A stretch of DNA of 64,000 bases from Thiohalocapsa sp963704155. Lineage in GTDB: Bacteria > Pseudomonadota > Gammaproteobacteria > Chromatiales > Chromatiaceae. The stretch lies in contig CAVPHF010000028.1 of assembly GCA_963704155.1 (NCBI GenBank), forward strand, positions 124,001 to 188,000. The letters are read 5' to 3'. The notes under the pieces are model-generated. The model was given only the letters and a program-made list of their open reading frames with translations, was not told where the DNA came from and did no database searches. Position 1 is the stretch's first letter, and every line of letters starts with the position of its first letter. Positions 32,238-41,571 of this stretch are shown one piece after another. A program made the position numbers and the translations under genes.

Positions 32238-34169
32238 CTAATGACGCGCGTACCCGGCGACGTTCAGCGCCTGCTCGATTTCATCGAGGATCGCCGGGTC
32301 GTCGATGGTGGCCGGCATGCGGTATTCGGTTCCGTCGGCAATGCACTTCATGGTACCGCGCAAGATCTTGCCTGAGCGTGTCTTCGGCAGGCGGTCGACG
32401 ACCAGCACGGTCTTGAACGCGGCGACCGGGCCAATCTGTTCGCGGACCAGCTTGACCAGCTCGCCGTTGATGTCTTGGGCATCGCGGTCGACCCCGGACT
32501 TCAGCACTACGAGCCCGAGCGGCAGCTCACCCTTGAGTTTGTCGGCAACGCCGATGACGGCGCATTCGGCGACGTCCGCATGGCCGGCCAGTACCGCCTC
32601 CATGCCACCGGTGGACAGACGATGACCGGCGACGTTGATGATGTCGTCGATGCGGCTCATGACGAACACATAGCCGTCGTCGTCCAGATAGCCCGCGTCG
32701 CCGCTCAAATAGTAACCGGGCTGAGTCGCCAGGTAAGATTGAACGAAACGCTCGTCGTTGCCCCAGAGCGTCGGCAGGCAGCCCGGCGGCATCGGCAGCT
32801 TGATCATGATGCGGCCGATGTCACCAGGCGCGATCGGCTCGCCCTCGTCATCGAGCACCTGCACGTCGTAGCCGGGCACCGGCTTGGTTGGCGAACCGGG
32901 CTTGATCGGCAGTTGCTCGATTCCGAGGCAATTGGCGGCGATCGCCCAGCCGGTCTCTGTCTGCCACCAATGGTCGACCACCGGCACACCAAGGATGTTG
33001 CCGGCCCAGTCGAGCGTATCCGGGTCGCAGCGCTCGCCGGCCAGGAACAGGGCCCGCAGGCTGCTGGTGTCGTAGCGTTTTAGGTGCTCGGCATGCGGGT
33101 CGTCGCGCTTGATCGCGCGAAACGCGGTCGGCGCAGTGAACAACACCGAGACGCGGTGCTCCTCGACGACCCGCCAGAAGGCGCCGGCGTCGGGCGTGCC
33201 CACCGGCTTGCCCTCGTAGACAATGGTTGTGCAGCCGGCCAGCAAGGGCGCGTAGACGATATAGGAGTGCCCGACCACCCAGCCGACATCGGACGCCGCC
33301 CAGTAGACCTCGCCCGGCGCCACGCCGTAGACGTTCTGCATGCTCCATGCCATGGCTACGGCATGGCCGCCGTTGTCACGCACGACGCCCTTGGGCGTGC
33401 CGGTCGTGCCCGAGGTGTAGAGGATGTAAAGCGGATCGGTGGCCTCTACCGGCACGCAGTCGGCCGGCGCGGCCGCTGCCTCGGCCTCGGCCCAGTCGAG
33501 GTCGCGTCCGGCGATCAGCTCGGCGGGACCCTGCTCGCGCTGCATGATTACACAATTCGTTGGCTTGTGCGCGGCGACCTCGATGGCGGCGTCGAGCAGC
33601 GGCTTGTAGAGCACGGTGCGGCTAGGTTCGATTCCACAGGAGCCGGCGACCATGACCTTCGGTTTGGCATCGTCGATGCGGGTCGCGAGTTCGCGCGCGG
33701 AGAAGCCGCCGAACACCACCGAATGGATCGCGCCGATGCGCGCGCACGCGAGCATCGCGATGGCCGCCTCGGGCACCATCGGCATATACACGATGACGCG
33801 ATCACCCTTGCCCACACCCAGGTCGCGCAGCACGCCGGCGAAGCGTGAGACCCGCTCCTGGAGTTGACGATAGGTAATGACGGTCTTGCTGCCCGTTACC
33901 GGGCTGTCGTGGATGATCGCGGCCTGATCGCCACGGCCGTTTTCGACATGTCGGTCGACGGCGTTGTAACAGGTGTTGATCTGCCCGCCGCTGAACCATC
34001 GATAGAAGGTGGCCCCGTACTTGACCTCGGAGTCGTCCAGTACTCGGTCCCAGCGCCGGTCCCAGTGCAGCGCCTCCGCTGCCTCCCCCCAGAAGCCCTC
34101 TGGGTCCTTCATCGAACGGTCGTACACCGCCTGATAGCCACCCTGATTCTTCGCCTGCTCGCCCATCAT
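32238..34169 (-). CDS. prpE: Propionyl/acetyl-CoA synthetase (AMP-forming)
   Basis: 643-residue ANL-superfamily acyl-CoA ligase. The ATP-binding P-loop LYTSGTTGTPKGVV (about 245-258) and the C-terminal catalytic-lysine motif PKTRSGKILRG (about 600-610) are intact; that lysine is the known site of regulatory acetylation. The N-terminus (YQAVYDRSMKDPEGFWGEAAEALHW) and overall sequence look more like PrpE than Acs, but substrate cannot be fixed by reading. It stands alone without prpBCD. Confidence 0.85.
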   Translation of the reverse strand: MMGEQAKNQGGYQAVYDRSMKDPEGFWGEAAEALHWDRRWDRVLDDSEVKYGATFYRWFSGGQINTCYNAVDRHVENGRGDQAAIIHDSPVTGSKTVITYRQLQERVSRFAGVLRDLGVGKGDRVIVYMPMVPEAAIAMLACARIGAIHSVVFGGFSARELATRIDDAKPKVMVAGSCGIEPSRTVLYKPLLDAAIEVAAHKPTNCVIMQREQGPAELIAGRDLDWAEAEAAAAPADCVPVEATDPLYILYTSGTTGTPKGVVRDNGGHAVAMAWSMQNVYGVAPGEVYWAASDVGWVVGHSYIVYAPLLAGCTTIVYEGKPVGTPDAGAFWRVVEEHRVSVLFTAPTAFRAIKRDDPHAEHLKRYDTSSLRALFLAGERCDPDTLDWAGNILGVPVVDHWWQTETGWAIAANCLGIEQLPIKPGSPTKPVPGYDVQVLDDEGEPIAPGDIGRIMIKLPMPPGCLPTLWGNDERFVQSYLATQPGYYLSGDAGYLDDDGYVFVMSRIDDIINVAGHRLSTGGMEAVLAGHADVAECAVIGVADKLKGELPLGLVVLKSGVDRDAQDINGELVKLVREQIGPVAAFKTVLVVDRLPKTRSGKILRGTMKCIADGTEYRMPATIDDPAILDEIEQALNVAGYARH

Positions 34170-34317
34170 TCCGCCTCCGCTCTTGGTGTGTATTACGGTC
34201 GCTCAATGGCGCCGTGAGTCATTGTTGGTGTGGGCCGGAACGTTAACGCAGCGCAGCACCGCAGACAACGCCCGGAACCAATTCAATACGTCGGATCTGC
34301 AACAATGCGGCGCCCTG

Positions 34318-35100
34318 TCAGCGCTGGGTTCCTGGAACGGCCGGCGCTTGCGGTGGCCGGGCACGGATACCCATCGCGTCGCGAACGTAGTCCGGGAAGT
34401 CCGGATTGGTCCAGCCGTCGGTCGCCAGCCGCTCGGCCGGCGGGCGCAGACGCGATGTATAGTCCAGCACGGCCAGCTCCTGCGCCTGCGTGAAGCCCTC
34501 GATTTGCTTCACCATCTCTGGATCGGAGTTCTTGCGCTTGCCGGTCCGAATATTATCGAATTGTCTAACCAAGTAAGGGTAGTGCTGCCCGGCGATCGCC
34601 GGAATGTGCTCGTTCACGTCGCCCTCGCCAGCGCTGCCATGACAATCGGCGCAATTGGTTTCGTAGAGCTGTTTGCCGAACTCCAGGTCCGTGCCGGGCC
34701 CAACGGCGTTGTGCGGCGTCATCGGCAGCTGGGCGACATAGGCCGCCACGTCGGCCATCTCCTGCGGGCCACCCAGGATTCCCGGCACCGAGAACGGATA
34801 CATCAGCGGGTTGTCTCGATTGCCGGCACGGAAATCGGCCAGCTGTTTGATGATGACGGTGCGCAGCTGACCGGCGATCTGCGGATAACTGCCGTCGACG
34901 CTGCCCCAGCCCTCAGGCAAATGACAGACCGCACAGGTGAGATAGACGCGGCGGCCGTTGTCGACGCTGGGCTCCTTGGTCATGACCTCGTCGTATTCGG
35001 CCTGCGCGACCTCCACCGGCGTCAACGCCATCGCCGTTGCCGTGGCAAGCCCGAGCGCCAATGCGAGCGCGGTTAAACTGATTGCGGTGTTGGCGTTCAT
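34318..35100 (-). CDS. Periplasmic dihaem cytochrome c (c4-like)
   Basis: 260 residues with a signal peptide (about 1-26) and two c-type haem sites, CAVCH (56-60) and CADCH (150-154), in two similar halves, as in cytochrome c4 family electron carriers. Candidate methionine ligands follow each site. It probably carries electrons in the periplasm to an oxidase or photosynthetic chain; partner genes are not adjacent. The CBS-domain gene lies upstream in the same direction with a 16-bp gap, so they may be cotranscribed. Confidence 0.88.
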   Translation of the reverse strand: MNANTAISLTALALALGLATATAMALTPVEVAQAEYDEVMTKEPSVDNGRRVYLTCAVCHLPEGWGSVDGSYPQIAGQLRTVIIKQLADFRAGNRDNPLMYPFSVPGILGGPQEMADVAAYVAQLPMTPHNAVGPGTDLEFGKQLYETNCADCHGSAGEGDVNEHIPAIAGQHYPYLVRQFDNIRTGKRKNSDPEMVKQIEGFTQAQELAVLDYTSRLRPPAERLATDGWTNPDFPDYVRDAMGIRARPPQAPAVPGTQR

Positions 35101-35116
35101 TCTGATCCCCGTCGGT

Positions 35117-35593
35117 TCAACGCACCTTCAGCTCCCCGGTGATATTGGCATGGAAGATCGCTTTGTGGACGTCGCCCAGCGTCAGCATCCCAACCAGCCT
35201 GCCCTCGTCCGCGACCGGAATCCGCCGGAAATTGTGGCGCACCATGACCGTTGCCGCCCGCAGCAGGTGCATTTCCGGGTCGACGGCCACCGGATTTGGC
35301 GTCATCAGTTCACTCACCGGCAGCTCCAGCACCTCGCCGTAGCGGCCCATCTCGCGGTCGAGATCCACCGTAGCCATACCGTGCGCGATCATGTCCTCGA
35401 TCTTCGGAAACAGGCTGTGCAGCACGTCCTTCTCGGCGATCACACCCACCAAGCGGCCTTCGTCATCGACCACCGGCAAACCGTGGAAGCGGTATAGGCA
35501 CATCAGTGAAGCAACGTCCATCACCTTGGTATCCGGCCTCACCGCCCGTGGCGACCTGCTCATGACGTCTTTGACTTGCATACTGTCCTCCAA
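35117..35593 (-). CDS. CBS-domain pair protein
   Basis: 158 residues made of two CBS motifs (about 8-65 and 90-150; VKDVMSRSPRAV.., VSELMTPNPVAV..), a stand-alone Bateman module that usually binds adenosyl ligands and signals energy state. No effector domain is attached. The start is ATG at 35593 or at 35581 (MQVKDVM), which has the typical N-terminus. It precedes the cytochrome gene by 16 bp. Confidence 0.9.
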   Translation of the reverse strand: MEDSMQVKDVMSRSPRAVRPDTKVMDVASLMCLYRFHGLPVVDDEGRLVGVIAEKDVLHSLFPKIEDMIAHGMATVDLDREMGRYGEVLELPVSELMTPNPVAVDPEMHLLRAATVMVRHNFRRIPVADEGRLVGMLTLGDVHKAIFHANITGELKVR

Positions 35594-36205
35594 CCTCTGT
35601 GGTGCTTTAAATCTTTTACGGCCAGTTGCTTGGCCGCTAGCTCTTTATGCTTGACCGTTTCGAGCGCCTCACGGCAACCAGCCATAGGGCCTCGTGCAGC
35701 CAGACCGGACCGAGCCTTCGCTCGCTGATATCCTCGCCGCGAGCCGGGTTTCCGCCGGGCCGGCCCTCCCGGCCGGAGTATGCCAAAGGGCTCGCGGCCT
35801 GTCTCTCCCGCAGATTCCTTCCCGATCACGCCCTAGATTGACTGACTGCGCACGATTTCGACGAGTTGGCGGCAGGGAGCGCCGACTCGCGGGCGGATAC
35901 TACGTCGATACCATGGGATTTACGCGCCCACGGGCGGGCACTATCATTTAAGGTCTAGGCCCGCTGGGCGCCCCCGCTGGGCACGAAGACCCCGACAACC
36001 CTGATGCCCCAATGCCTTCCATGACTGACGAGCGCGACAGAGACTGGTCCGACGCCGGAACGCCCGGCCCGCTGACGCCGCCTTCGGACGAACGCAATGC
36101 GGTAGAACCGGCACAGGCGTCGAGACTGGGCACTGGAAAATCCGGTGATCGCGCCTGTCTGGGACACGAAGCGCTCCCGGTGGGAAGCCGCCGCTGGCAC
36201 GGCCA
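35594..36205. other. Long intergenic region, possibly with a broken 5' coding part
   Basis: 612 bp. The left two thirds hold nothing I can support. From 36012 an open frame beginning MPSMTDERDRDWSDAG reads as a plausible acidic N-terminus and runs into the membrane-protein gene in a different frame, so a frameshift is possible (see findings). Confidence 0.45.
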
Positions 36206-36838
36206 TTGGCGCCGCCGATGGGCTCTAGGCGCTACAGTTCTCGGCAACACGGCTCGAGCAGGCACTCCGGCAGCCGGCGCAAGCTCCGCGGCTACAAGAT
36301 CGCCGTCGGCGCACTGGCGGGCTTGCTGGTCGCGAGCGTCGTCCTGTCGGTCGTGCTGTTCTTTCGCATGCAACACTTCCGTTCCGAGTCGTTACGGCTG
36401 GACGTTGCACTGCAGCGCACCGAGGGTGAGCTGACAAAGTCGCGCGAGGACATCACGGAGATGAACAACGATCTGCGCATACTGCTCGCCAACCGTATTC
36501 CCGGTATCTCGGAGCTGGCATTCGACCGCCAGATCGAACTGAACGACCGCTATGTGAAGAACATCACCTTCGTCCAATCCGGCGTCGGCGAGGAGGCCAG
36601 CATCGAATTCAGCGCCGTGCTTCAGAATGCGCGCTCCGGTCCGATCTTGCCCCAGGTGGACGTGGTGCTGTTCGACGAGGCAGGCCTGCAGACCGGGATC
36701 GTCCAGCTCGACAAGGCGCAGACCGTGTCCCCAGTCGAGGTAGCGGAGCTGAAGCCCGGCGAATCCCGTACCTACTCGGCACAGATCCCGATGAACCGCG
36801 ACGCGCCATCGAGGTACTTCGTTGTCGATGTGAACTAA
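36206..36838 (+). CDS. Membrane-anchored coiled-coil protein of unknown function
   Basis: 210 residues: a basic cytoplasmic N-terminus (about 1-30), one transmembrane helix (about 31-54), a probable coiled coil (about 58-92; LRLDVALQRTEGELTKSRED) and a beta-rich C-terminal domain (about 105-210) that looks like an extracytoplasmic Ig-like or accessory fold. No family name is assigned. A hairpin (GGCGATT/AATCGCC, 36853-36872) lies just after the stop. Confidence 0.65.
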   Translation: MAPPMGSRRYSSRQHGSSRHSGSRRKLRGYKIAVGALAGLLVASVVLSVVLFFRMQHFRSESLRLDVALQRTEGELTKSREDITEMNNDLRILLANRIPGISELAFDRQIELNDRYVKNITFVQSGVGEEASIEFSAVLQNARSGPILPQVDVVLFDEAGLQTGIVQLDKAQTVSPVEVAELKPGESRTYSAQIPMNRDAPSRYFVVDVN

Positions 36839-36967
36839 GGCGCAAGGCCTTAGGCGATTTCTGTCAATCGCCTTAGCCGGACGCCGCCGTTCGTCGGAAG
36901 GACGGCACAAAGCCTCCGTTTCCGCCACAACCCGTGGCGCCATCAGACGCATTCCGCCATCACCGGT

Positions 36968-37076
36968 CTATCCACAGGTCATCGCTTTAACGGCGCGCCC
37001 TGAGCCGCCCTGCGCCCCAAATTATCCACAGCTAATGCACGGCTGATGCACCGGGTTGCACCCAGGCTTAGCCACA
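36968..37076. promoter_or_regulatory. DnaA boxes upstream of nrdA
   Basis: A perfect DnaA box TTATCCACA (37022-37030) is flanked by two one-mismatch copies, CTATCCACA (36968-36976) and TTAGCCACA (37068-37076). E. coli nrdAB is known to be regulated by DnaA through upstream boxes; a similar link between replication initiation and nucleotide reduction is inferred here. No AT-rich unwinding element or dnaA/dnaN gene is present, so this is not read as an origin. Confidence 0.6.
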
Positions 37077-37117
37077 ACATGTTGTGGTTGACAGCCCTAG
37101 CTGAGCATATATATTCC
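37072..37117. promoter_or_regulatory. NrdR-like box pair upstream of nrdA
   Basis: The perfect 16-bp palindrome CCACAACATGTTGTGG (37072-37087) fits the NrdR box pattern at all strongly conserved positions. A weaker AT-rich half-match (37102-37117, TGAGCATATATATTCC) lies 30 bp away centre to centre, close to the three helical turns usual for paired NrdR boxes. They bracket the predicted -35 and cover the -10. Confidence 0.55.
37088..37115 (+). promoter_or_regulatory. Predicted sigma70 promoter of nrdA
   Basis: TTGACA (37088-37093), a 16-bp spacer and TATATT (37110-37115). The leader to the nrdA ATG at 37207 is about 85 nt and ends in an AGAGGAG ribosome site. Confidence 0.65.
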
Positions 37118-37206
37118 AATTCCAGCGCCTTGCCCTAGCTGTCCACACGGTCTTGTGGGCGGCACCGGGAATCTGACCATCCGCCCCACATCCAGAGGAG
37201 TGACCT

Positions 37207-40200
37207 ATGTCCGCCACGCCGCGCGAGGAGACCCCAAGCAGCCCGCCAGACGCCGCAGCGACCGCCGCCCAGGACGCAGACAGCGCCGCGGGTTCGACCA
37301 AGCCTGCAACCGGTTCCTCCGCGATGCCGGCCCCCGCTCTACGGTCGGAATCGCCTGCAGCGGCGGCCGATGCCGAGCGAGGTTCGAATCTCGACATCGC
37401 CGCACATGCGCCCGGCAAGGTCCAGGTCATCCGCCGCAACGGCAAGGTCACCCACTTCGACCCAAACAAGATCAAGGTCGCGATGACCAAGGCCTTCCTC
37501 GCCGTCGAGGGCGGCAACGCCGCTGCCTCGAGCCGCATCCATCACACCGTGGAGGCGCTCGCCGAGCAGGTCAGCTCGGCACTGACCCGGCGGCTGCCGG
37601 GCGGCGGTACCGTGCATATCGAAGACATCCAGGACCAGGTCGAGCTGGCCCTGATGCGTGCCGGCGAGCACAAGGTGGCGCGCGACTATGTGCTCTATCG
37701 CGAGGCGCGCGCCAGGGAGCGCGCGGAACGGGCCGCCGAGGCCACACCGGTCGACCAGGAGCACGGTCTCAACGTGACCCTCGCCGACGGCAGCACCCGC
37801 CCGCTGGATACCGAGCGTCTGGCCCGGCTGGTCGAGGAGGCGGCGCGGGGACTCGACGGCGTCGACGCCCAGGCGGTGCTGAAGGACACGCTGCGAAACC
37901 TGTTCGACGGCGTCAAGGAGGCCGATGTCGGTCAGGCACTGGTGATGTCAGCGCGCGCCATGATCGAGCGCGAGCCCGCCTACAGCCAGGCAGCCGCCAG
38001 GCTGCTGCTCGATGTGCTTCGGCGCGAGGCGCTCGGCTTCCTCGACATGGCGGTCGGCGTCGAGACCCAGGCCGACATGAGCGACCGCTATGCCGACTAT
38101 TTCAGCGCCTACATCAAGCGCGCCGGTGACCTGGAGCTGCTGGACAAGCAACTCGGCCGCTTCGACTTGGCACGTCTCGGCGCCGCGCTGCGCCCCGAGC
38201 GCGACCTGGCGTTCAACTATCTCGGCCTGCAGACCCTGTACGACCGCTACTTCATCCACAGCAATCGCGGCATCCGCTTCGAGCTGCCGCAGGCCTTTTT
38301 CATGCGCGTCGCGATGGGCCTGGCGATCAACGAGATCGACCGCGAAGAGCGCGCCATCGAGTTCTACGAGCTGCTGTCGTCCTTCGACTTCATGAGCAGC
38401 ACGCCGACCCTGTTCAACTCCGGCACGCTCCGCCCGCAGCTCAGCTCCTGCTATCTGACCACGGTGCCGGACGACCTCGACGGTATCTACGGCGCGGTCA
38501 AGGACAACGCCCTGCTGAGCAAGTTCGCCGGCGGGCTGGGCAACGACTGGTCGCGGGTGCGCGGCATGGGCGCGCACATCAAGGGCACGAACGGCAAGTC
38601 TCAAGGCGTGGTGCCCTTTCTCAAGGTGGCCAACGATACGGCCGTCGCGGTCAATCAGTGCTTCGCACCGGACACCACCGTGTTCACGGCCGACGGCCCG
38701 AAACCCATCGCCGAAGTCAAGACCGGCGATCTGGTTCTGGGCCAGCGCGGCCGCTACCGCGAAGTCACTGAGCACTTCGTCTACGAGCAAAAAGACGCGC
38801 CGATGGTGCGGGTGCGCATCAAACACGCGATCAACGACCTGAAGGTGACGGCCGGGCATCCGTTCTGGGCCATCAAGGGGGTGCCAAGCGAGCAGTCCAT
38901 CGAGCGCACGCTGAAGCAGATCGACAGCGGCCGTTCTTATCCGGATTGGGTCGAGGCCGGCGCACTGAGCCGTGGCGACTACGTCGCCCAGGTCATCCCC
39001 GGTGAGGTCCTACCGGTGCCCGGAATCACCGCCGAGGACGCACGCTTCTACGGCATCCTGCTCGGTGACGGCCATCTGACGCGCGGTTACGAGTTCGGCA
39101 TCTCCGGCAACCCCGCGCGGGATGACGGCCATCTGCAGTTCGTCCGCGACTATCTGACCGCGCGCGGCATCCACTATTGGGAAAACGCCCGCGGCACCAG
39201 CTACCTGCAAATCAAGTGGTCTATCGGCAAGGGAGTCGCACGCTGCGCAACCACCGGGCAATGGATCGGCGAGGATCAGGCCAACCTGCCCTTTACCGAG
39301 GCAGACCTCTACGACGCCAACCGCAACAAACGCATCGCCCGGCGCTTCAGCCACCTGCCCCATGACCAGGCCTTGGCCCTCATTCAAGGGCTCTTGGAGA
39401 CCGACGGCGGCATCAGTCGGCCTGATGCAGAACGGCCTGAGATCTATTTCACCAGCACGTCGGCAGCGCTGGCGGAGGGGTTGCGGTATCAGTTGCTGCG
39501 CCTTGGCGTCCCCTGCGCTGGCCAGTACCGCGAGCGCGACAATGCCCACGAGGGCACCCGCTCCGACGGCAGCGTCGTCTCCTTCACCGGCACCACGCGC
39601 GCCTTCGACCTGCGCATCCCGGCCGCGGTGCCGATCGCGGACCTGGTCGGCGTCCCGGCACTGACCAAGCAGAACTGGTTCCGCCTCGGCAACTGGATCT
39701 TCACCCGCGTCAAGGCGGTCGAGTCGATCATGCCGATCGACACCGTCCACGACCTGAAGGTGGACGGCGACGAGAGCTACATGACCGCTTGCGCGCTGGT
39801 GCATAACGGCGGCAAGCGCAAGGGAGCCGTCTGCGCCTACCTGGAGACCTGGCACATCGACATCGAGGAGTTCCTCGACCTGCGCAAGAACACCGGCGAC
39901 GACCGCCGCCGCACCCACGACATGAACACCGCCAACTGGGTGCCGGACCTGTTCATGAAGCGCGTCGCCGAGGATCAGCACTGGACACTGTTCTCACCGG
40001 ACGAGACGCCCGACCTGCACGACCTGATGGGACAGGCATTCGAGGATGCCTATCAGGCCTACGAGGAACGCGCCGCACGCGGCGAGCTGCGCGTCAGCAA
40101 GCGCGTCAAGGCAGTCGACCTCTGGCGCAAGATGCTGGCGATGCTGTTCGAGACCGGCCATCCCTGGATCACCTTCAAGGACCCCTGCAACCTGCGCTAC

Positions 40201-41373
40201 ACCAATCAGCATGTCGGCCAGGTGCACAGCAGCAATCTCTGCACCGAGATTACCTTGCACACCAATGATCAGGAGATCGCCGTCTGCAACCTGGGCAGCG
40301 TCAACCTGGCCAACCACGTCGGCGAGCAGGGGCTGGACACCGGCAAGCTCAAGCGCACCATCGGCACCGCGATGCGCATGCTCGACAACGTCATCGACTA
40401 CAACTTCTACAACGTGCCCCAGGCGCGCAAGTCCAACCTGCGCCACCGCCCGGTCGGTCTCGGCATCATGGGCTTCCAGGACGCCCTGTACAAATTGCGC
40501 GTCGCCTACGCCAGCCCGGAAGCGGTGCAGTTCGCCGATCAGAGCATGGAGATGCTGAGCTATTACGCGATCGAGGCCAGCACCGATCTGGCCGAGGAGC
40601 GCGGCCGCTACCAGAGCTTCGACGGCAGCCTGTGGAGTCAGGGCATCCTGCCGGTGGACAGCATCCGTTTGCTGGCCGAGGGCCGCGGCGGCTACCTCGA
40701 GATGGATACCAGCACCACGCTCGACTGGGAGCGGCTGCGCGCGCGCGTCACCAGCGTCGGCATGCGCAACTCCAACTGCATGGCCATCGCCCCGACCGCC
40801 ACCATCAGCAACATCGTCGGCGTCAGCCAGTCCATCGAACCGACTTATCAGAACCTGTTCGTCAAGTCGAACCTGTCCGGCGAGTTCACCGTCGTCAACC
40901 CTTACCTGGTCGCCGACCTGAAGGAGCACGGCATCTGGGACAGCGTCATGGTCAATGATCTGAAGTACTACGACGGCAGCGTGCAGGAGATCGACCGAAT
41001 CCCGGACGATATCAAGCAGACCTACGCCACCGCGTTCGAGATCGACGCCCGCTGGCTGGTCGAGGCCGGCAGCCGCCGCCAGAAGTGGCTCGATCAAGCC
41101 CAGAGTTTGAACCTGTACATGAGCGAGCCCAACGGCAAGAAGCTCGACAATCTGTACAAGCTCGCCTGGGTGCGCGGTCTCAAGACCACCTATTACCTGC
41201 GATCCATGGGTGCTACCCATGTCGAGAAGTCGACCATGGACGATGCGAGTAAGGCGAATCGCCTGTCGGCGGTTGGGGGGAGTTACGTCGCTCTGGATAA
41301 GGGGAAGTCCAATGGCGCGAGCGCGCCGGCGGCTTGTTCGATCTTGGATCCCGAGTGTGAGAGTTGCCAATAA
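37207..41373 (+). CDS. nrdA: Class Ia-type ribonucleotide reductase alpha subunit with intein
   Basis: 1388-residue precursor; 1005 residues after removal of a 383-residue intein (residues 485-867). The N-terminus is low complexity (about 1-70), followed by an ATP-cone (about 72-170, VIRRNGKVTHFDPNKIKVAMTKAFL) and a second, weaker cone-like segment (about 180-275), then the catalytic barrel. Reductase cysteines appear in SSNLCTEI and CNLGSVNL, and the C-terminal CESC pair should relay electrons from thioredoxin or glutaredoxin. The enzyme makes deoxyribonucleotides with NrdB, encoded 5.2 kb downstream. The upstream region carries DnaA and NrdR-like sites. Confidence 0.94.
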   Translation: MSATPREETPSSPPDAAATAAQDADSAAGSTKPATGSSAMPAPALRSESPAAAADAERGSNLDIAAHAPGKVQVIRRNGKVTHFDPNKIKVAMTKAFLAVEGGNAAASSRIHHTVEALAEQVSSALTRRLPGGGTVHIEDIQDQVELALMRAGEHKVARDYVLYREARARERAERAAEATPVDQEHGLNVTLADGSTRPLDTERLARLVEEAARGLDGVDAQAVLKDTLRNLFDGVKEADVGQALVMSARAMIEREPAYSQAAARLLLDVLRREALGFLDMAVGVETQADMSDRYADYFSAYIKRAGDLELLDKQLGRFDLARLGAALRPERDLAFNYLGLQTLYDRYFIHSNRGIRFELPQAFFMRVAMGLAINEIDREERAIEFYELLSSFDFMSSTPTLFNSGTLRPQLSSCYLTTVPDDLDGIYGAVKDNALLSKFAGGLGNDWSRVRGMGAHIKGTNGKSQGVVPFLKVANDTAVAVNQCFAPDTTVFTADGPKPIAEVKTGDLVLGQRGRYREVTEHFVYEQKDAPMVRVRIKHAINDLKVTAGHPFWAIKGVPSEQSIERTLKQIDSGRSYPDWVEAGALSRGDYVAQVIPGEVLPVPGITAEDARFYGILLGDGHLTRGYEFGISGNPARDDGHLQFVRDYLTARGIHYWENARGTSYLQIKWSIGKGVARCATTGQWIGEDQANLPFTEADLYDANRNKRIARRFSHLPHDQALALIQGLLETDGGISRPDAERPEIYFTSTSAALAEGLRYQLLRLGVPCAGQYRERDNAHEGTRSDGSVVSFTGTTRAFDLRIPAAVPIADLVGVPALTKQNWFRLGNWIFTRVKAVESIMPIDTVHDLKVDGDESYMTACALVHNGGKRKGAVCAYLETWHIDIEEFLDLRKNTGDDRRRTHDMNTANWVPDLFMKRVAEDQHWTLFSPDETPDLHDLMGQAFEDAYQAYEERAARGELRVSKRVKAVDLWRKMLAMLFETGHPWITFKDPCNLRYTNQHVGQVHSSNLCTEITLHTNDQEIAVCNLGSVNLANHVGEQGLDTGKLKRTIGTAMRMLDNVIDYNFYNVPQARKSNLRHRPVGLGIMGFQDALYKLRVAYASPEAVQFADQSMEMLSYYAIEASTDLAEERGRYQSFDGSLWSQGILPVDSIRLLAEGRGGYLEMDTSTTLDWERLRARVTSVGMRNSNCMAIAPTATISNIVGVSQSIEPTYQNLFVKSNLSGEFTVVNPYLVADLKEHGIWDSVMVNDLKYYDGSVQEIDRIPDDIKQTYATAFEIDARWLVEAGSRRQKWLDQAQSLNLYMSEPNGKKLDNLYKLAWVRGLKTTYYLRSMGATHVEKSTMDDASKANRLSAVGGSYVALDKGKSNGASAPAACSILDPECESCQ
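38659..39807 (+). other. Intein with LAGLIDADG homing endonuclease inside NrdA
   Basis: 383 residues. Block A starts at Cys1 (CFAPDTTVFTADGPKPI), block B is DLKVTAGHPFWAI (TxxH), two LAGLIDADG helices are FYGILLGDGHLT and LIQGLLETDGGI, block F is TVHDLKVDGDESYMT, and the element ends ALVHN with the penultimate His and terminal Asn. It sits in the conserved VNQ-GGKRKGA segment of the reductase. The residue after Asn is Gly, not the usual Cys, Ser or Thr nucleophile (codons checked: CAT AAC GGC GGC). Both endonuclease motifs keep an acidic residue. Confidence 0.92.
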
Positions 41374-41571
41374 GGAAAAGTTTGAAGGGTGAAGGGCGAA
41401 GTTCGAAAGGAAGAAGGCCGCACTCCTGGGACCGCCGACTTTCCAGTCAGCCCGCGCCGCGAAGCGGCGCCGCTCCTAGGCCGACCCAACGAGCTTCGAC
41501 CCCAATGCAACTGAGCCAAAGCCGCGACGACGCTACATCACCGTCGACTACGCACCGCGAGATCCACTGAC

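Noticed and set aside
36968..37076. Replication origin
   Set aside because: Only three boxes, no AT-rich 13-mers and no dnaA, dnaN or gidA neighbours; regulation of nrdA explains them better.
39994..41370. 458-codon minus-strand open frame within nrdA
   Set aside because: Complement of a conserved reductase sequence; no ribosome site or protein-family features.
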